From Bacteroidales bacterium (GTDB lineage Bacteria > Bacteroidota > Bacteroidia > Bacteroidales > Marinilabiliaceae), in assembly GCA_003249255.1 (NCBI GenBank), contig QKJP01000048.1, positions 62,001-126,000 on the forward strand: 64,000 nt of DNA, given 5' to 3'. Of the stretch, positions 56,408-64,000 are shown piece after piece (the stretch's first letter is position 1; each line of letters opens with the position of its first letter). Below the pieces are notes generated by a model. It was not told where the DNA came from, ran no database searches, and saw only the letters and a list, made by a program, of their open reading frames with translations. A program made the translations under genes and the position numbers.

Positions 56408-58933
56408 GTGATATACCCGACATCGTTCGAAGACAAAATTAAGTTCTCAAAGATTAGAGAACTGGTCAAAAACAATTGTTTAAGTCAATTAGGAAAAGAA
56501 AAAGTTGATACCATGACTTTTTCTGAATCTTATGATGAAATCATCTTACAACAAAACCAAACTTTTGAATTCAAACGCATTTGTATAGAGGAAGATAAAT
56601 TTCCGGTAGGTTATTTTATAGATGTTCGTGAACCGCTTGTTCGTATTCGTACCGAAGGGCGATTCATGGAAGAAAAAGAGCTTTTTGATTTACTTCGATC
56701 AATGCAAACCATCAATGCAATATGTCGCTTTTTCAATTCTAAAGAACCGGAAGAATATAGTCACCTGAAAGAATTAGTGGCGCAAGTGAGCGTGTTTCCA
56801 TTCTTAATGGATGGGATTGAATACATCCTCGATAAAAAAAACGCCAGACTAAAAGACAGTGCTTCTGCTGAGTTGAGCCGAATCAGAAGCGAAATGGCTT
56901 CAAAACAAACCGCAGTATCACGCAAATTAAACTCCATACTAAAAGAAGCTAAACAAGATGGATTGGTTGACCCGGATGTTTCTATTTCCATTCGAGATGG
57001 AAGAGCCGTAATTCCAATTCCTGCCGGTAATAAACGAAAGATCAGTGGTATTGTACAGGATGAATCGGCTACCGGTAAAACATCCTTTATTGAACCTACT
57101 GCTGTTGTTGAGCTAAACAATGAATTACGCGAATTAGAATATGCCGAACGCCGTGAAGTCATGCGTATCTTAATTGCGGTTGCAGATAAAATACGTCCCT
57201 ACATCGATGAACTGTTAGAATCCTACAACTTCATGGGTATAATGGACTTCATCAGGGCCAAAGCCAAGTTTGGCATTAGCATCAATGCCACTTTACCAAC
57301 TTGTAAAAATCAACAGGATTTTGAATGGATAGATGCTACACACCCACTTTTATTCCTTCAGCATCAAGCAGCTAACAAAGAAGTAATTCCTTTAACCATT
57401 GAACTATCTTCGCCATCCCAACGAATCATCCTGATTTCAGGTCCCAATGCCGGAGGTAAATCGGTTTGTTTGCAAACAGTGGGCTTGGTTCAATACATGT
57501 TCCAATGTGGCTTGTTAGTTCCTATGAATGAAGGATCAAGCATGGGAATATTCAAAGACATTTTTATGGACATGGGGGATGAACAATCCATTGAGAATGA
57601 CTTAAGTACCTACAGTTCTCACTTGTTTAACATGAAGCATTTTTTACGTTTCAGTTCTAAAAAAACCCTTATTCTGATTGACGAATTTGGAACCGGAACA
57701 GAACCTATGCTGGGAGGTGCCATTGCTGAAAGTGTATTAGAACAGCTAAATACCGAAGGTGTGTACGGTGTAATTACCACCCATTATACCAATTTAAAGC
57801 ACATGGCCGCTCAAACCGAAGGCATCGAAAATGGAGCCATGTTGTTTGATACAGGAAGAATTCAACCTTTATATAAACTTCAAATTGCTCAACCAGGATC
57901 GTCATTTGCCTTTGAAATTGCCCGCAAAATTGGTTTACCAGAAAACATCCTTCATGCAGCGAAAGAAAAAATCGGCCAGGAACATGTAGATTACGATAAA
58001 AATCTACGAGAAATTGTTCGTGACAAACGCTATTGGGAGCAAAAACGTGATAAAATTCGCATTAACGATAAGAAGTTAGCCGATGTTTTGGAGCGCTATC
58101 AATTAGAACTTCAAAACGCAAAAAAGGAGCGTAAAGAAATTATTCGCGAAGCAAAAGCTGAAGCAGAAAGCTTACTGAACAATGCCAATAAAGAGATTGA
58201 AAAAACAATACGCCAAATAAAAGAAACCCAAGCTGAAAAGGAAAAAACAAAAGAAGCTCGTAAAAATTTAGAACTCTTTAAAGAAAAAACGGCAGCTCAA
58301 ACCGAGAATGACGCTAAAATCGAACGTAAGATTCAGCAAATTCAAGAAAGAGAAAAACGCAAAGCTGATAAAGCGAACAAGGCTTCAGGAAACTTAAGTG
58401 CTCAAGCAAATTCAAATGCACAAGCTCCCAAAGAGAAGAAAAAAGCCTTTGATAAATTCACCATTGAAAAAGGAGATGTTGTAAAACTCGCCGGCCAATC
58501 ATTGCCTGGTGAAGTTATGGAAATAAAAGGAAAAGAAGCCATTGTGGCATTTGGTAGCATCATTACAACTGTAAAAACCAATCGCCTGGAAAAAATCAGT
58601 AAAAATGCAGCTAAAAAGCAATTGCTGGATCACAACCAGTTTACCGTTTCCAATGCTGCCGAAAAAGTGCGCCAACGTAAATTAACCATTAAGCCGGATA
58701 TAGACATAAGAGGTATGCGGGTTGAAGAAGCAATTCAAACAGTTATTAATCATCTGGACGAAGCCATCATGTGCGAATTGCCGGAAGTAAAAATTCTTCA
58801 TGGCAAAGGCACCGGTGCTTTACGCGAAATGATTCGCCAACAATTAGCCATTACACCTTTTGTCACCAGTTATAAAGATGCTCATATTCAGGAAGGCGGA
58901 AGTGGCATTACAGTAGTCAAATTGGATTGGTAA
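56408..58933 (+). CDS. mutS2: MutS2 family DNA-binding ATPase / Smr endonuclease
   Basis: 841 residues starting at GTG (56408). Lacks the mismatch-binding domain of MutS. Core and clamp (1-320), ABC-type ATPase with Walker A GPNAGGKS (about 342-349), LIDEFGTGTEP and the ITTHYTNLKHMA switch, a long charged coiled coil (about 520-670), a KOW-like segment, and a C-terminal Smr nuclease domain (DIRGMRVEEAIQ, ILHGKGTGALREMI). In other bacteria it suppresses recombination or rescues collided ribosomes. Its promoter overlaps no other gene. Confidence 0.96.
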   Translation: MIYPTSFEDKIKFSKIRELVKNNCLSQLGKEKVDTMTFSESYDEIILQQNQTFEFKRICIEEDKFPVGYFIDVREPLVRIRTEGRFMEEKELFDLLRSMQTINAICRFFNSKEPEEYSHLKELVAQVSVFPFLMDGIEYILDKKNARLKDSASAELSRIRSEMASKQTAVSRKLNSILKEAKQDGLVDPDVSISIRDGRAVIPIPAGNKRKISGIVQDESATGKTSFIEPTAVVELNNELRELEYAERREVMRILIAVADKIRPYIDELLESYNFMGIMDFIRAKAKFGISINATLPTCKNQQDFEWIDATHPLLFLQHQAANKEVIPLTIELSSPSQRIILISGPNAGGKSVCLQTVGLVQYMFQCGLLVPMNEGSSMGIFKDIFMDMGDEQSIENDLSTYSSHLFNMKHFLRFSSKKTLILIDEFGTGTEPMLGGAIAESVLEQLNTEGVYGVITTHYTNLKHMAAQTEGIENGAMLFDTGRIQPLYKLQIAQPGSSFAFEIARKIGLPENILHAAKEKIGQEHVDYDKNLREIVRDKRYWEQKRDKIRINDKKLADVLERYQLELQNAKKERKEIIREAKAEAESLLNNANKEIEKTIRQIKETQAEKEKTKEARKNLELFKEKTAAQTENDAKIERKIQQIQEREKRKADKANKASGNLSAQANSNAQAPKEKKKAFDKFTIEKGDVVKLAGQSLPGEVMEIKGKEAIVAFGSIITTVKTNRLEKISKNAAKKQLLDHNQFTVSNAAEKVRQRKLTIKPDIDIRGMRVEEAIQTVINHLDEAIMCELPEVKILHGKGTGALREMIRQQLAITPFVTSYKDAHIQEGGSGITVVKLDW

Positions 58934-59134
58934 AATTGGTTGAGTTATTTAACTGCTGAAGACTCATTTTTCCTAAAAAAAATTAAATTTTTCTACACCA
59001 AGCTCTAGATTTTTTAAAGTATTTATCTTTAACTTTTCTATATTGAATGAAAACAAAACAGATTTTATTTCCGTATTTGCAAAAAATTATTTAAGATATA
59101 TAAACAACAAATTTCACTATTAAATTACCATGCG

Positions 59135-59524
59135 ATGAACACTACTAAGCCAAGAGTAATTAAAGACTACGCAAAACTTGATAAAGCCATTCAAGAACAA
59201 ATCAAGTTAGCTTACCCTTTTGGATTCAGTGAAAACCTGATTACCTTTTACAACAAAGATAACCATTTGGTGAGTGCCCTGCCATTTGAAACAGATGACA
59301 AATACTATCTGGTGAAAATGAGTGAAACATTGGCTGAAAAGATCATTGAAGAAGACGATGATTATGATTCTTCAGGCTTCCTAAAAAGCAGTGCCAAAGA
59401 AGACCTTTCTCTAAAACACCCTGACTTCATGCAAGAAAACAATGAAGACGATGAGGAAGAGAATGATGATTACGATGACGACATTGATGAAGATGAAGAG
59501 GAGGATGACGATGATGATTATTAA
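59135..59524 (+). CDS. small protein with acidic C-terminal tail
   Basis: 129 residues. A folded N-terminal part of about 70 residues (PRVIKDYAKLDKAIQEQI, YPFGFSENLITFYNKDN, ALPFETDDKYYLVKMSE) precedes a tail of almost only Asp and Glu with some Tyr and Asn. The layout recalls RNA-polymerase delta-like or nucleic-acid-mimic proteins, but similarity is only in composition. I believe it is a conserved Bacteroidota protein of unknown function. Two hairpins follow it. Confidence 0.75.
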   Translation: MNTTKPRVIKDYAKLDKAIQEQIKLAYPFGFSENLITFYNKDNHLVSALPFETDDKYYLVKMSETLAEKIIEEDDDYDSSGFLKSSAKEDLSLKHPDFMQENNEDDEEENDDYDDDIDEDEEEDDDDDY

Positions 59525-59530
59525 CCAAAT

Positions 59531-59558
59531 AGCAGGAAGCAAATTAATGATTCCTGCT
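59531..59558 (+). terminator. hairpin after the acidic-tail gene
   Basis: AGCAGGAA/TTCCTGCT, 12-nt loop, weak T tract, 7 bp after the stop. Confidence 0.55.
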
Positions 59559-59608
59559 CGTTAATTTCACACCATATGTTACGAAAAACATAAACCAACA
59601 ACAGATCT

Positions 59609-59645
59609 GCACGAAATAAACATTCTCTATTTCGTGCTTCTTAGT
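59609..59645 (+). terminator. second terminator after the acidic-tail gene
   Basis: GCACGAAATA/TATTTCGTGC stem, then TTCTTAGTTTTTT. Confidence 0.75.
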
Positions 59646-59740
59646 TTTTTGATCAAAAAAACATTCCATTTTCAGAAGGAAAGCCCTAGACAATACAACT
59701 TACCTTTTGCACATTTAGCAATTAGCACTTCAGTACATTT

Positions 59741-61339
59741 TTAAAAGTCTTTATAAAACGCTTTAAGAGATGTTCTCACCCCCATGCTTATCCATTGCGT
59801 GTCTAAGGTTTGTTCGCTAGAGGTTGCTTTTCGAATGCGAACAGATCCAAATACATTCAGCATATTTCGTGGGTTCACCAAGTAACTTAAACTTACATCA
59901 GCATTTATTACATCCGTTGTTAGCCCCTGTCCAATATAATGGCCGTACTCGTGCGGGCGATTGGTATTTCCAATTAAAACATCCTTACCCCAACTAACGC
60001 CATCTCCAAAATCATCTCCGTACCTAGCAATGGTTACTTGACCCTTAAACATAATGCGCTTATACTTGTATCTTAAAATCCCTAAATACTCTTTACAATT
60101 GGCTCCCAAAATATGAGCCATAGGTTGCTGAAGGTGGGAATAAGCATAAATAGGCGTATAATGCGAATACATGTAGGGACGAATATGATTGTACTCTACC
60201 TGCACATCTAAATTCTTGACGCCGAATAAATCAAAGGTTTTAAATCCCAATTGGAATCCATGTTTATTGGCCCACCATTGATTTCGTGAAAATACCTCAT
60301 CGGCTTTAAATTCACCTAATACGAACTGACCATATAAGGTTATCCATTTGGCAGCAACATATTTACCATTAAATCCTAAGGTCACATTATCGGGTGAGCC
60401 TAATGAATATTCTACCGGACGAACAAATGCCATGGGATTTAGATAATAAATATCAAAACCTCTGAAGCCTGTTGTATCAGCAGCTGCATAAGTTACATTT
60501 GAAAACAAGCCTGTACTCAAGCGCTTACCAATATTCACATCTAAATATTGGGTAACACTATATTTTCCGGGAAAGCGATGATCTTGTGTTGCTTTGTCTT
60601 CTTCGTATTGCAAAAGCTTAGAATAAAGTGCCTGATACTTTACTTTACCAAACGTGGCTGTTGCTTTCACGTAAGGATAACTGTAAGCCACATCAGACAG
60701 CAATAAGGACCGATAACCATCTCCTATAAAATTCTTACCATTTCCGATTTGTAAATTAAAATACTTCGCCACATTAAAAGAAATATAACCTGTTGCCTGA
60801 GAGAAATCATGCCCATTGTCGCCAAAGTCTTTACGAGGCCCATATCCGGGAATCACATCGTATCGATCAGCAAACCGGTTGATGTAATTAGGATAGATAG
60901 CCTGAGTTTCTATCACATCGGTATAAAAGCTGAAGAATTTGCCTAATTGCCCTTGAATATTAATTCCTCTGGTATTGGTAAAGGTTGTAATGCCCTCTGT
61001 AGTTTCTTTACCTCCTTCAAAATTAAAGAGTGGATTAATGGCCACCTTGAAGTCATCATTTTCCCATTGTAAAAGGTCATCATACAGAAAACGCTTGAAT
61101 ATATTCAGCTTTCCTTCAGGAACTCTTATTGCTGAGTACAAAGCAGAATCGGTTGAACCAACAGCCTCCAACTCATCAAAACGAAACTGGCGAATGGAGG
61201 TATGAAAATTCCTTCCCGGCTGGTAAACCATCCTTTCAAAAGGTAAGTAATCGGGATTTTCATAAGGACTATAACTTTGTGATGATAACGAAAGAGTGCA
61301 TAAAAATATGCTGATAAATGCAAATAGTTTTTTCGACAT
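59741..61339 (-). CDS. RemB/Wzi-like outer-membrane protein
   Basis: 532 residues with a signal peptide (MSKKLFAFISIFLCTLSLSSQ). The body has the alternating aromatic strands of a beta-barrel (YFNLQIGNGKNFIGDGYRSL, YPYVKATATFGKVKYQALYS, DVSLSYLVNPRNMLNVFGS). It resembles Flavobacterium RemB, needed for gliding and surface polysaccharide, and the capsule-anchoring protein Wzi. No capsule genes adjoin. The very C-terminal Phe fits an outer-membrane insertion signal. Confidence 0.85.
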   Translation of the reverse strand: MSKKLFAFISIFLCTLSLSSQSYSPYENPDYLPFERMVYQPGRNFHTSIRQFRFDELEAVGSTDSALYSAIRVPEGKLNIFKRFLYDDLLQWENDDFKVAINPLFNFEGGKETTEGITTFTNTRGINIQGQLGKFFSFYTDVIETQAIYPNYINRFADRYDVIPGYGPRKDFGDNGHDFSQATGYISFNVAKYFNLQIGNGKNFIGDGYRSLLLSDVAYSYPYVKATATFGKVKYQALYSKLLQYEEDKATQDHRFPGKYSVTQYLDVNIGKRLSTGLFSNVTYAAADTTGFRGFDIYYLNPMAFVRPVEYSLGSPDNVTLGFNGKYVAAKWITLYGQFVLGEFKADEVFSRNQWWANKHGFQLGFKTFDLFGVKNLDVQVEYNHIRPYMYSHYTPIYAYSHLQQPMAHILGANCKEYLGILRYKYKRIMFKGQVTIARYGDDFGDGVSWGKDVLIGNTNRPHEYGHYIGQGLTTDVINADVSLSYLVNPRNMLNVFGSVRIRKATSSEQTLDTQWISMGVRTSLKAFYKDF

Positions 61340-61702
61340 CTTAAATCAAGTATTTAATAAGATTTAAAGTTAATAAAGCTTATGAATACAAGAAAAGAAT
61401 AAATCTATGAATTGCACTAATGGCGATTTTTCAATTAGTGATCGATAAGCATCTAACCACTAACTGTGAGACCCCGTTCACTATTGGGGTAGTTTAGTTT
61501 GGGAATAAATTTATGAGGCGAGGTTAAAGATTAGTCTTTAAAAAATACACTCTGATTTTTTCGTTAGGAAAGAGCTCACCACCTATCTCCCTAATCCAGG
61601 GAGATGAAGTGTAATATTGAATGAATTTCCATCCGTGCATCTGTGGCCATAAAACATATTTAAACTAGTAAAATAGCAGTAAAACATCTGTGGCTATAAA
61701 AA

Positions 61703-61739
61703 AAAGAAAAGCCTCTAAAACTTTCGTCTTAGAGGCTTG
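61703..61739 (-). terminator. terminator of tRNA-Gly/Leu operon 1
   Basis: AAGCCTCTAA/TTAGAGGCTT stem, T-rich on the minus strand, directly after tRNA-Leu. Confidence 0.9.
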
Positions 61740-61741
61740 AG

Positions 61742-61825
61742 TACCCGGGGCGGGACTTGAACCCGCACGTCCTAATGGACACAAGATTTTAAGTCTTGCG
61801 TGTCTACCGATTCCACCACCCGGGC
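61742..61825 (-). tRNA. tRNA-Leu (TAA), operon 1
   Basis: 84-nt minus-strand tRNA with a long variable arm, acceptor start GCCCGGG, anticodon loop CTTAAAA (anticodon TAA) and T-arm GGTTCAAGTCC. CCA is not encoded. Second gene after tRNA-Gly. Confidence 0.96.
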
Positions 61826-61830
61826 ATCCT

Positions 61831-61906
<76 letters not shown>

Positions 61907-62024
61907 ATTTTGCACTTGCTCTACCTCTCGATAACTATCAGGATGAGCTTCTTTCGCAATTCAAAAATGTCTTTTTTTTGCATTTTCAGAAGCTCATTAG
62001 CTACTGTTTTTCTCAAACGCGGTG

Positions 62025-62054
62025 CAAATATAGGAATTATTTTTTAATCTCAAA
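62025..62054 (-). promoter_or_regulatory. promoter of tRNA-Gly/Leu operon 1
   Basis: TTTG-N18-TATATTTG on the minus strand, followed by CACCGCGTTTGAG, as at the tRNA-Phe operon. Confidence 0.85.
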
Positions 62055-62440
62055 CACTTCAATTAAAAATATCTTTACAATTTTTTAAAATCATCAATGA
62101 TTTCAATGGTACATAGTATTAAGTAGAGAGATCTGAGAATATAACAAATGATATTAGCACCTACTAGCCCCCGATTGCTATCGGGGTAGCTATTAGCTAC
62201 TAGCCAAGTTGAGCAAGGGGGAATATCTTTGAGGCAAAGATAAATATAAGTCTTGAAAAAGAACCCTCTGATTTTTCAGCAGGAAAAAACTTACATACCA
62301 TCTCCCTAATTCAGGGAGAGGAAGCGCAAGTGTTGGAAAATATATTTTTCTTGGGGGGGGGATAAAAATCTAAGTTTTCATCCGTGCATCTGTGGCTAAA
62401 AACATCCGTAAATCCATGGATCAATCAAAATAGCTATAAA

Positions 62441-62476
62441 AAAGAAAAGCCTCTAAAACTTTCGTCTTATAGGCTT
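62441..62476 (-). terminator. terminator of tRNA-Gly/Leu operon 2
   Basis: Same hairpin as operon 1 but with one mismatch (AAGCCTCTAA against TTATAGGCTT). Confidence 0.8.
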
Positions 62477-62479
62477 GAG

Positions 62480-62563
62480 TACCCGGGGCGGGACTTGAAC
62501 CCGCACGTCCTAATGGACACAAGATTTTAAGTCTTGCGTGTCTACCGATTCCACCACCCGGGC
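62480..62563 (-). tRNA. tRNA-Leu (TAA), operon 2
   Basis: 84 nt, identical to the operon 1 copy, anticodon TAA. Confidence 0.96.
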
Positions 62564-62568
62564 ATCAT

Positions 62569-62644
<76 letters not shown>

Positions 62645-62712
62645 ATTTCAAAAATGTCTTTTTTATTGCACTTCCAGAAGCTCTTTAGCTGCTGTTTTTC
62701 TCAAATGCGATG

Positions 62713-62744
62713 CAAATATAGATGCTTAATTTCGAATCACCAAA
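62713..62744 (-). promoter_or_regulatory. promoter of tRNA-Gly/Leu operon 2
   Basis: TTTG-N20-TATATTTG on the minus strand, followed by CATCGCATTTGAG, slightly diverged from the other two tRNA promoters. Confidence 0.75.
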
Positions 62745-62786
62745 TTAAAATGAAATATTTTTTTCGCCTCTACACACCGAAACACC

Positions 62787-64000
62787 TTATTTCACTCCTA
62801 TGCAGCGCTTTATCTCATTCAATTTATTTAAGGCTTCTACAGGAGTGAGGTTATTTACATCTATATTCATGATCTCATCACGTATTTGAGTTAATACCGG
62901 ATCATCCAGTTGAAAGAAACTTAACTGTATTCCTTCTCTTGATGCTGAAATATCTCCAATGGGTTTTGATAAATCACCTTTGCGGTGAGCCGCCTCTAAT
63001 TCACTTAATATATCGTTAGCCCGGTTTACTACACTCTTTGGCATTCCGGCCATACGCGCCACATGAATACCAAAACTGTGCTCACTTCCTCCAGGCACTA
63101 ACTTACGTAAGAATATCACCTTATTATCAACCTCTTTCACAGACACATTAAAATTCTTACAACGCGTAAAAGTTTTTGCCATTTCGTTCAGCTCATGATA
63201 ATGTGTGGCAAATAAGGTTTTCGCTCCAGCTTTCTTATTCTCATGAATATACTCCACAATCGACCAGGCTATCGAAATACCATCATACGTACTGGTTCCA
63301 CGACCAAGCTCATCAAACAAGACTAAACTCTTTGAGGTTAAGTTATTCAAAATACTTGCTGCCTCATTCATTTCAACCATAAAGGTTGATTCCCCCTGAC
63401 TAATATTATCCGATGCCCCTACTCTGGTAAAGATTTTATCTACAACCCCAATGATGGCAGACTCTGCGGGCACATAACAACCAATTTGAGCCAATAAAGT
63501 AATCAAAGCTGTCTGACGCAACAATGCAGATTTACCGGCCATATTAGGACCTGTAATAATAATCACTTGCTGCTGATCATTACTCAAATGAACATCATTC
63601 GGCACATAATCCTCGCCCGGAGGCAACTGTTTTTCAATAACCGGATGGCGCCCTGCTTTTATATCAATTTCGTCATCATCGTTTACCACAGGCTGCACAT
63701 ACTTATTTTGTTGAGCTAATACATTAAACGATGTCAACACATCAATCCTGGCTAATAAATTCGCATTTAACTGAATGGCCGATATAAATTCAGATAAAGC
63801 AATGATCAGATTATTATATAAATTAGTTTCAATAGCTTGTATCTTCTCTTCTGCCCCTAAAATCTTAGATTCATATTCCTTTAACTCTTCGGTTATGTAA
63901 CGCTCAGCATTAACCAAAGTCTGCTTACGAATCCATTCTTGTGGCACTTTATCTTTATGGGTATTTCTAACTTCTATGTAATAACCAAATACATTATTAA
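62787..64000 (-). CDS. mutS: DNA mismatch repair protein MutS, C-terminal part (5' end outside window)
   Basis: The frame is open to the right edge (codons for [14 protein letters not shown] precede the first in-window Met), so about 404 C-terminal residues of a roughly 870-residue protein are seen. Clamp and lever end, then the ABC ATPase: Walker [14 protein letters not shown], the ABC signature region [19 protein letters not shown], Walker [17 protein letters not shown] and the switch FATHYHEL. The C-terminal tail ([31 protein letters not shown]) is the dimer/MutL-contact helix. Recognises base mismatches on DNA. The tRNA operon lies directly downstream. Confidence 0.97.
   Translation of the reverse strand, partial: NNVFGYYIEVRNTHKDKVPQEWIRKQTLVNAERYITEELKEYESKILGAEEKIQAIETNLYNNLIIALSEFISAIQLNANLLARIDVLTSFNVLAQQNKYVQPVVNDDDEIDIKAGRHPVIEKQLPPGEDYVPNDVHLSNDQQQVIIITGPNMAGKSALLRQTALITLLAQIGCYVPAESAIIGVVDKIFTRVGASDNISQGESTFMVEMNEAASILNNLTSKSLVLFDELGRGTSTYDGISIAWSIVEYIHENKKAGAKTLFATHYHELNEMAKTFTRCKNFNVSVKEVDNKVIFLRKLVPGGSEHSFGIHVARMAGMPKSVVNRANDILSELEAAHRKGDLSKPIGDISASREGIQLSFFQLDDPVLTQIRDEIMNIDVNNLTPVEALNKLNEIKRCIGVK

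Noticed and set aside
62353-62361. G9 run as a phase-variable tract
   Set aside because: It lies in a gene-free spacer between tRNA operons, with no frame or promoter to control.

Overview
The window is an AT-rich chromosomal segment of a Bacteroidota, most likely a marine polysaccharide degrader of the Marinilabiliales/Bacteroidales type. The evidence is: many secreted proteins ending in type IX secretion (T9SS) sorting domains, a PorP/SprF protein and a RemB-like outer-membrane protein, a hybrid two-component regulator next to a beta-agarase and a sulfatase, and promoters of the Bacteroidetes form TTTG-N18..20-TAnnTTTG. I cannot name the genus.

Layout. 1-5.1 kb: a truncated hypothetical gene, phosphoglycerate mutase gpmI, a membrane PAS/SpoIIE phosphatase, the decayed 3' end of a second SpoIIE gene and a GIY-YIG protein. 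5.1-8 kb: two identical tRNA-Phe genes, an M16 peptidase, an O-methyltransferase and a flavodoxin. 8.1-17.5 kb: a soluble NtrB-like kinase and an NtrC-like sigma-54 activator directly upstream of a curli-type amyloid operon (three curlin-like subunits, CsgE, CsgF, an enlarged CsgG and a lipoprotein). Two near-identical palindromes and a -24/-12-like promoter lie between regulator and operon. 17.6-30.2 kb: mostly minus-strand genes (RHH protein, small lipoprotein pair, DEAD-box helicase, tRNA hydroxylase TrhO, two paralogous T9SS cargo proteins, TldE/TldD, a sugar nucleotidyltransferase, a cell-wall amidase). 30.5-38.7 kb: agarase, a large hybrid sensor/regulator and a sulfatase. 39.1-45.2 kb: PorP/SprF, ECF sigma factor, an anti-sigma-like protein with a T9SS type-B-like C-terminus, and a large repeat-containing secreted protein, the last three overlapping. 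45.4-53.6 kb: a multi-domain glycanase gene broken by three single-base frameshifts, and a beta-helix protein. 53.7-64 kb: a free-standing tRNA-Thr editing domain, repeat-rich spacers, MutS2, a RemB-like protein, two copies of a tRNA-Gly/tRNA-Leu operon, and the C-terminal part of MutS running off the right edge.

Most noteworthy: (i) the two-component/sigma-54 wiring of the curli operon with paired palindromes about nine helical turns apart; (ii) a 276-bp non-autonomous mobile element present twice, with inverted ends and 11-bp target duplications, one copy having an unoccupied paralogous target site about 0.9 kb away; (iii) an anti-sigma-like protein whose outer domain resembles a T9SS sorting domain, coded between its sigma factor and a presumed T9SS substrate; (iv) a possible small RNA upstream of mutS2. 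All calls are by eye; no database search was possible.
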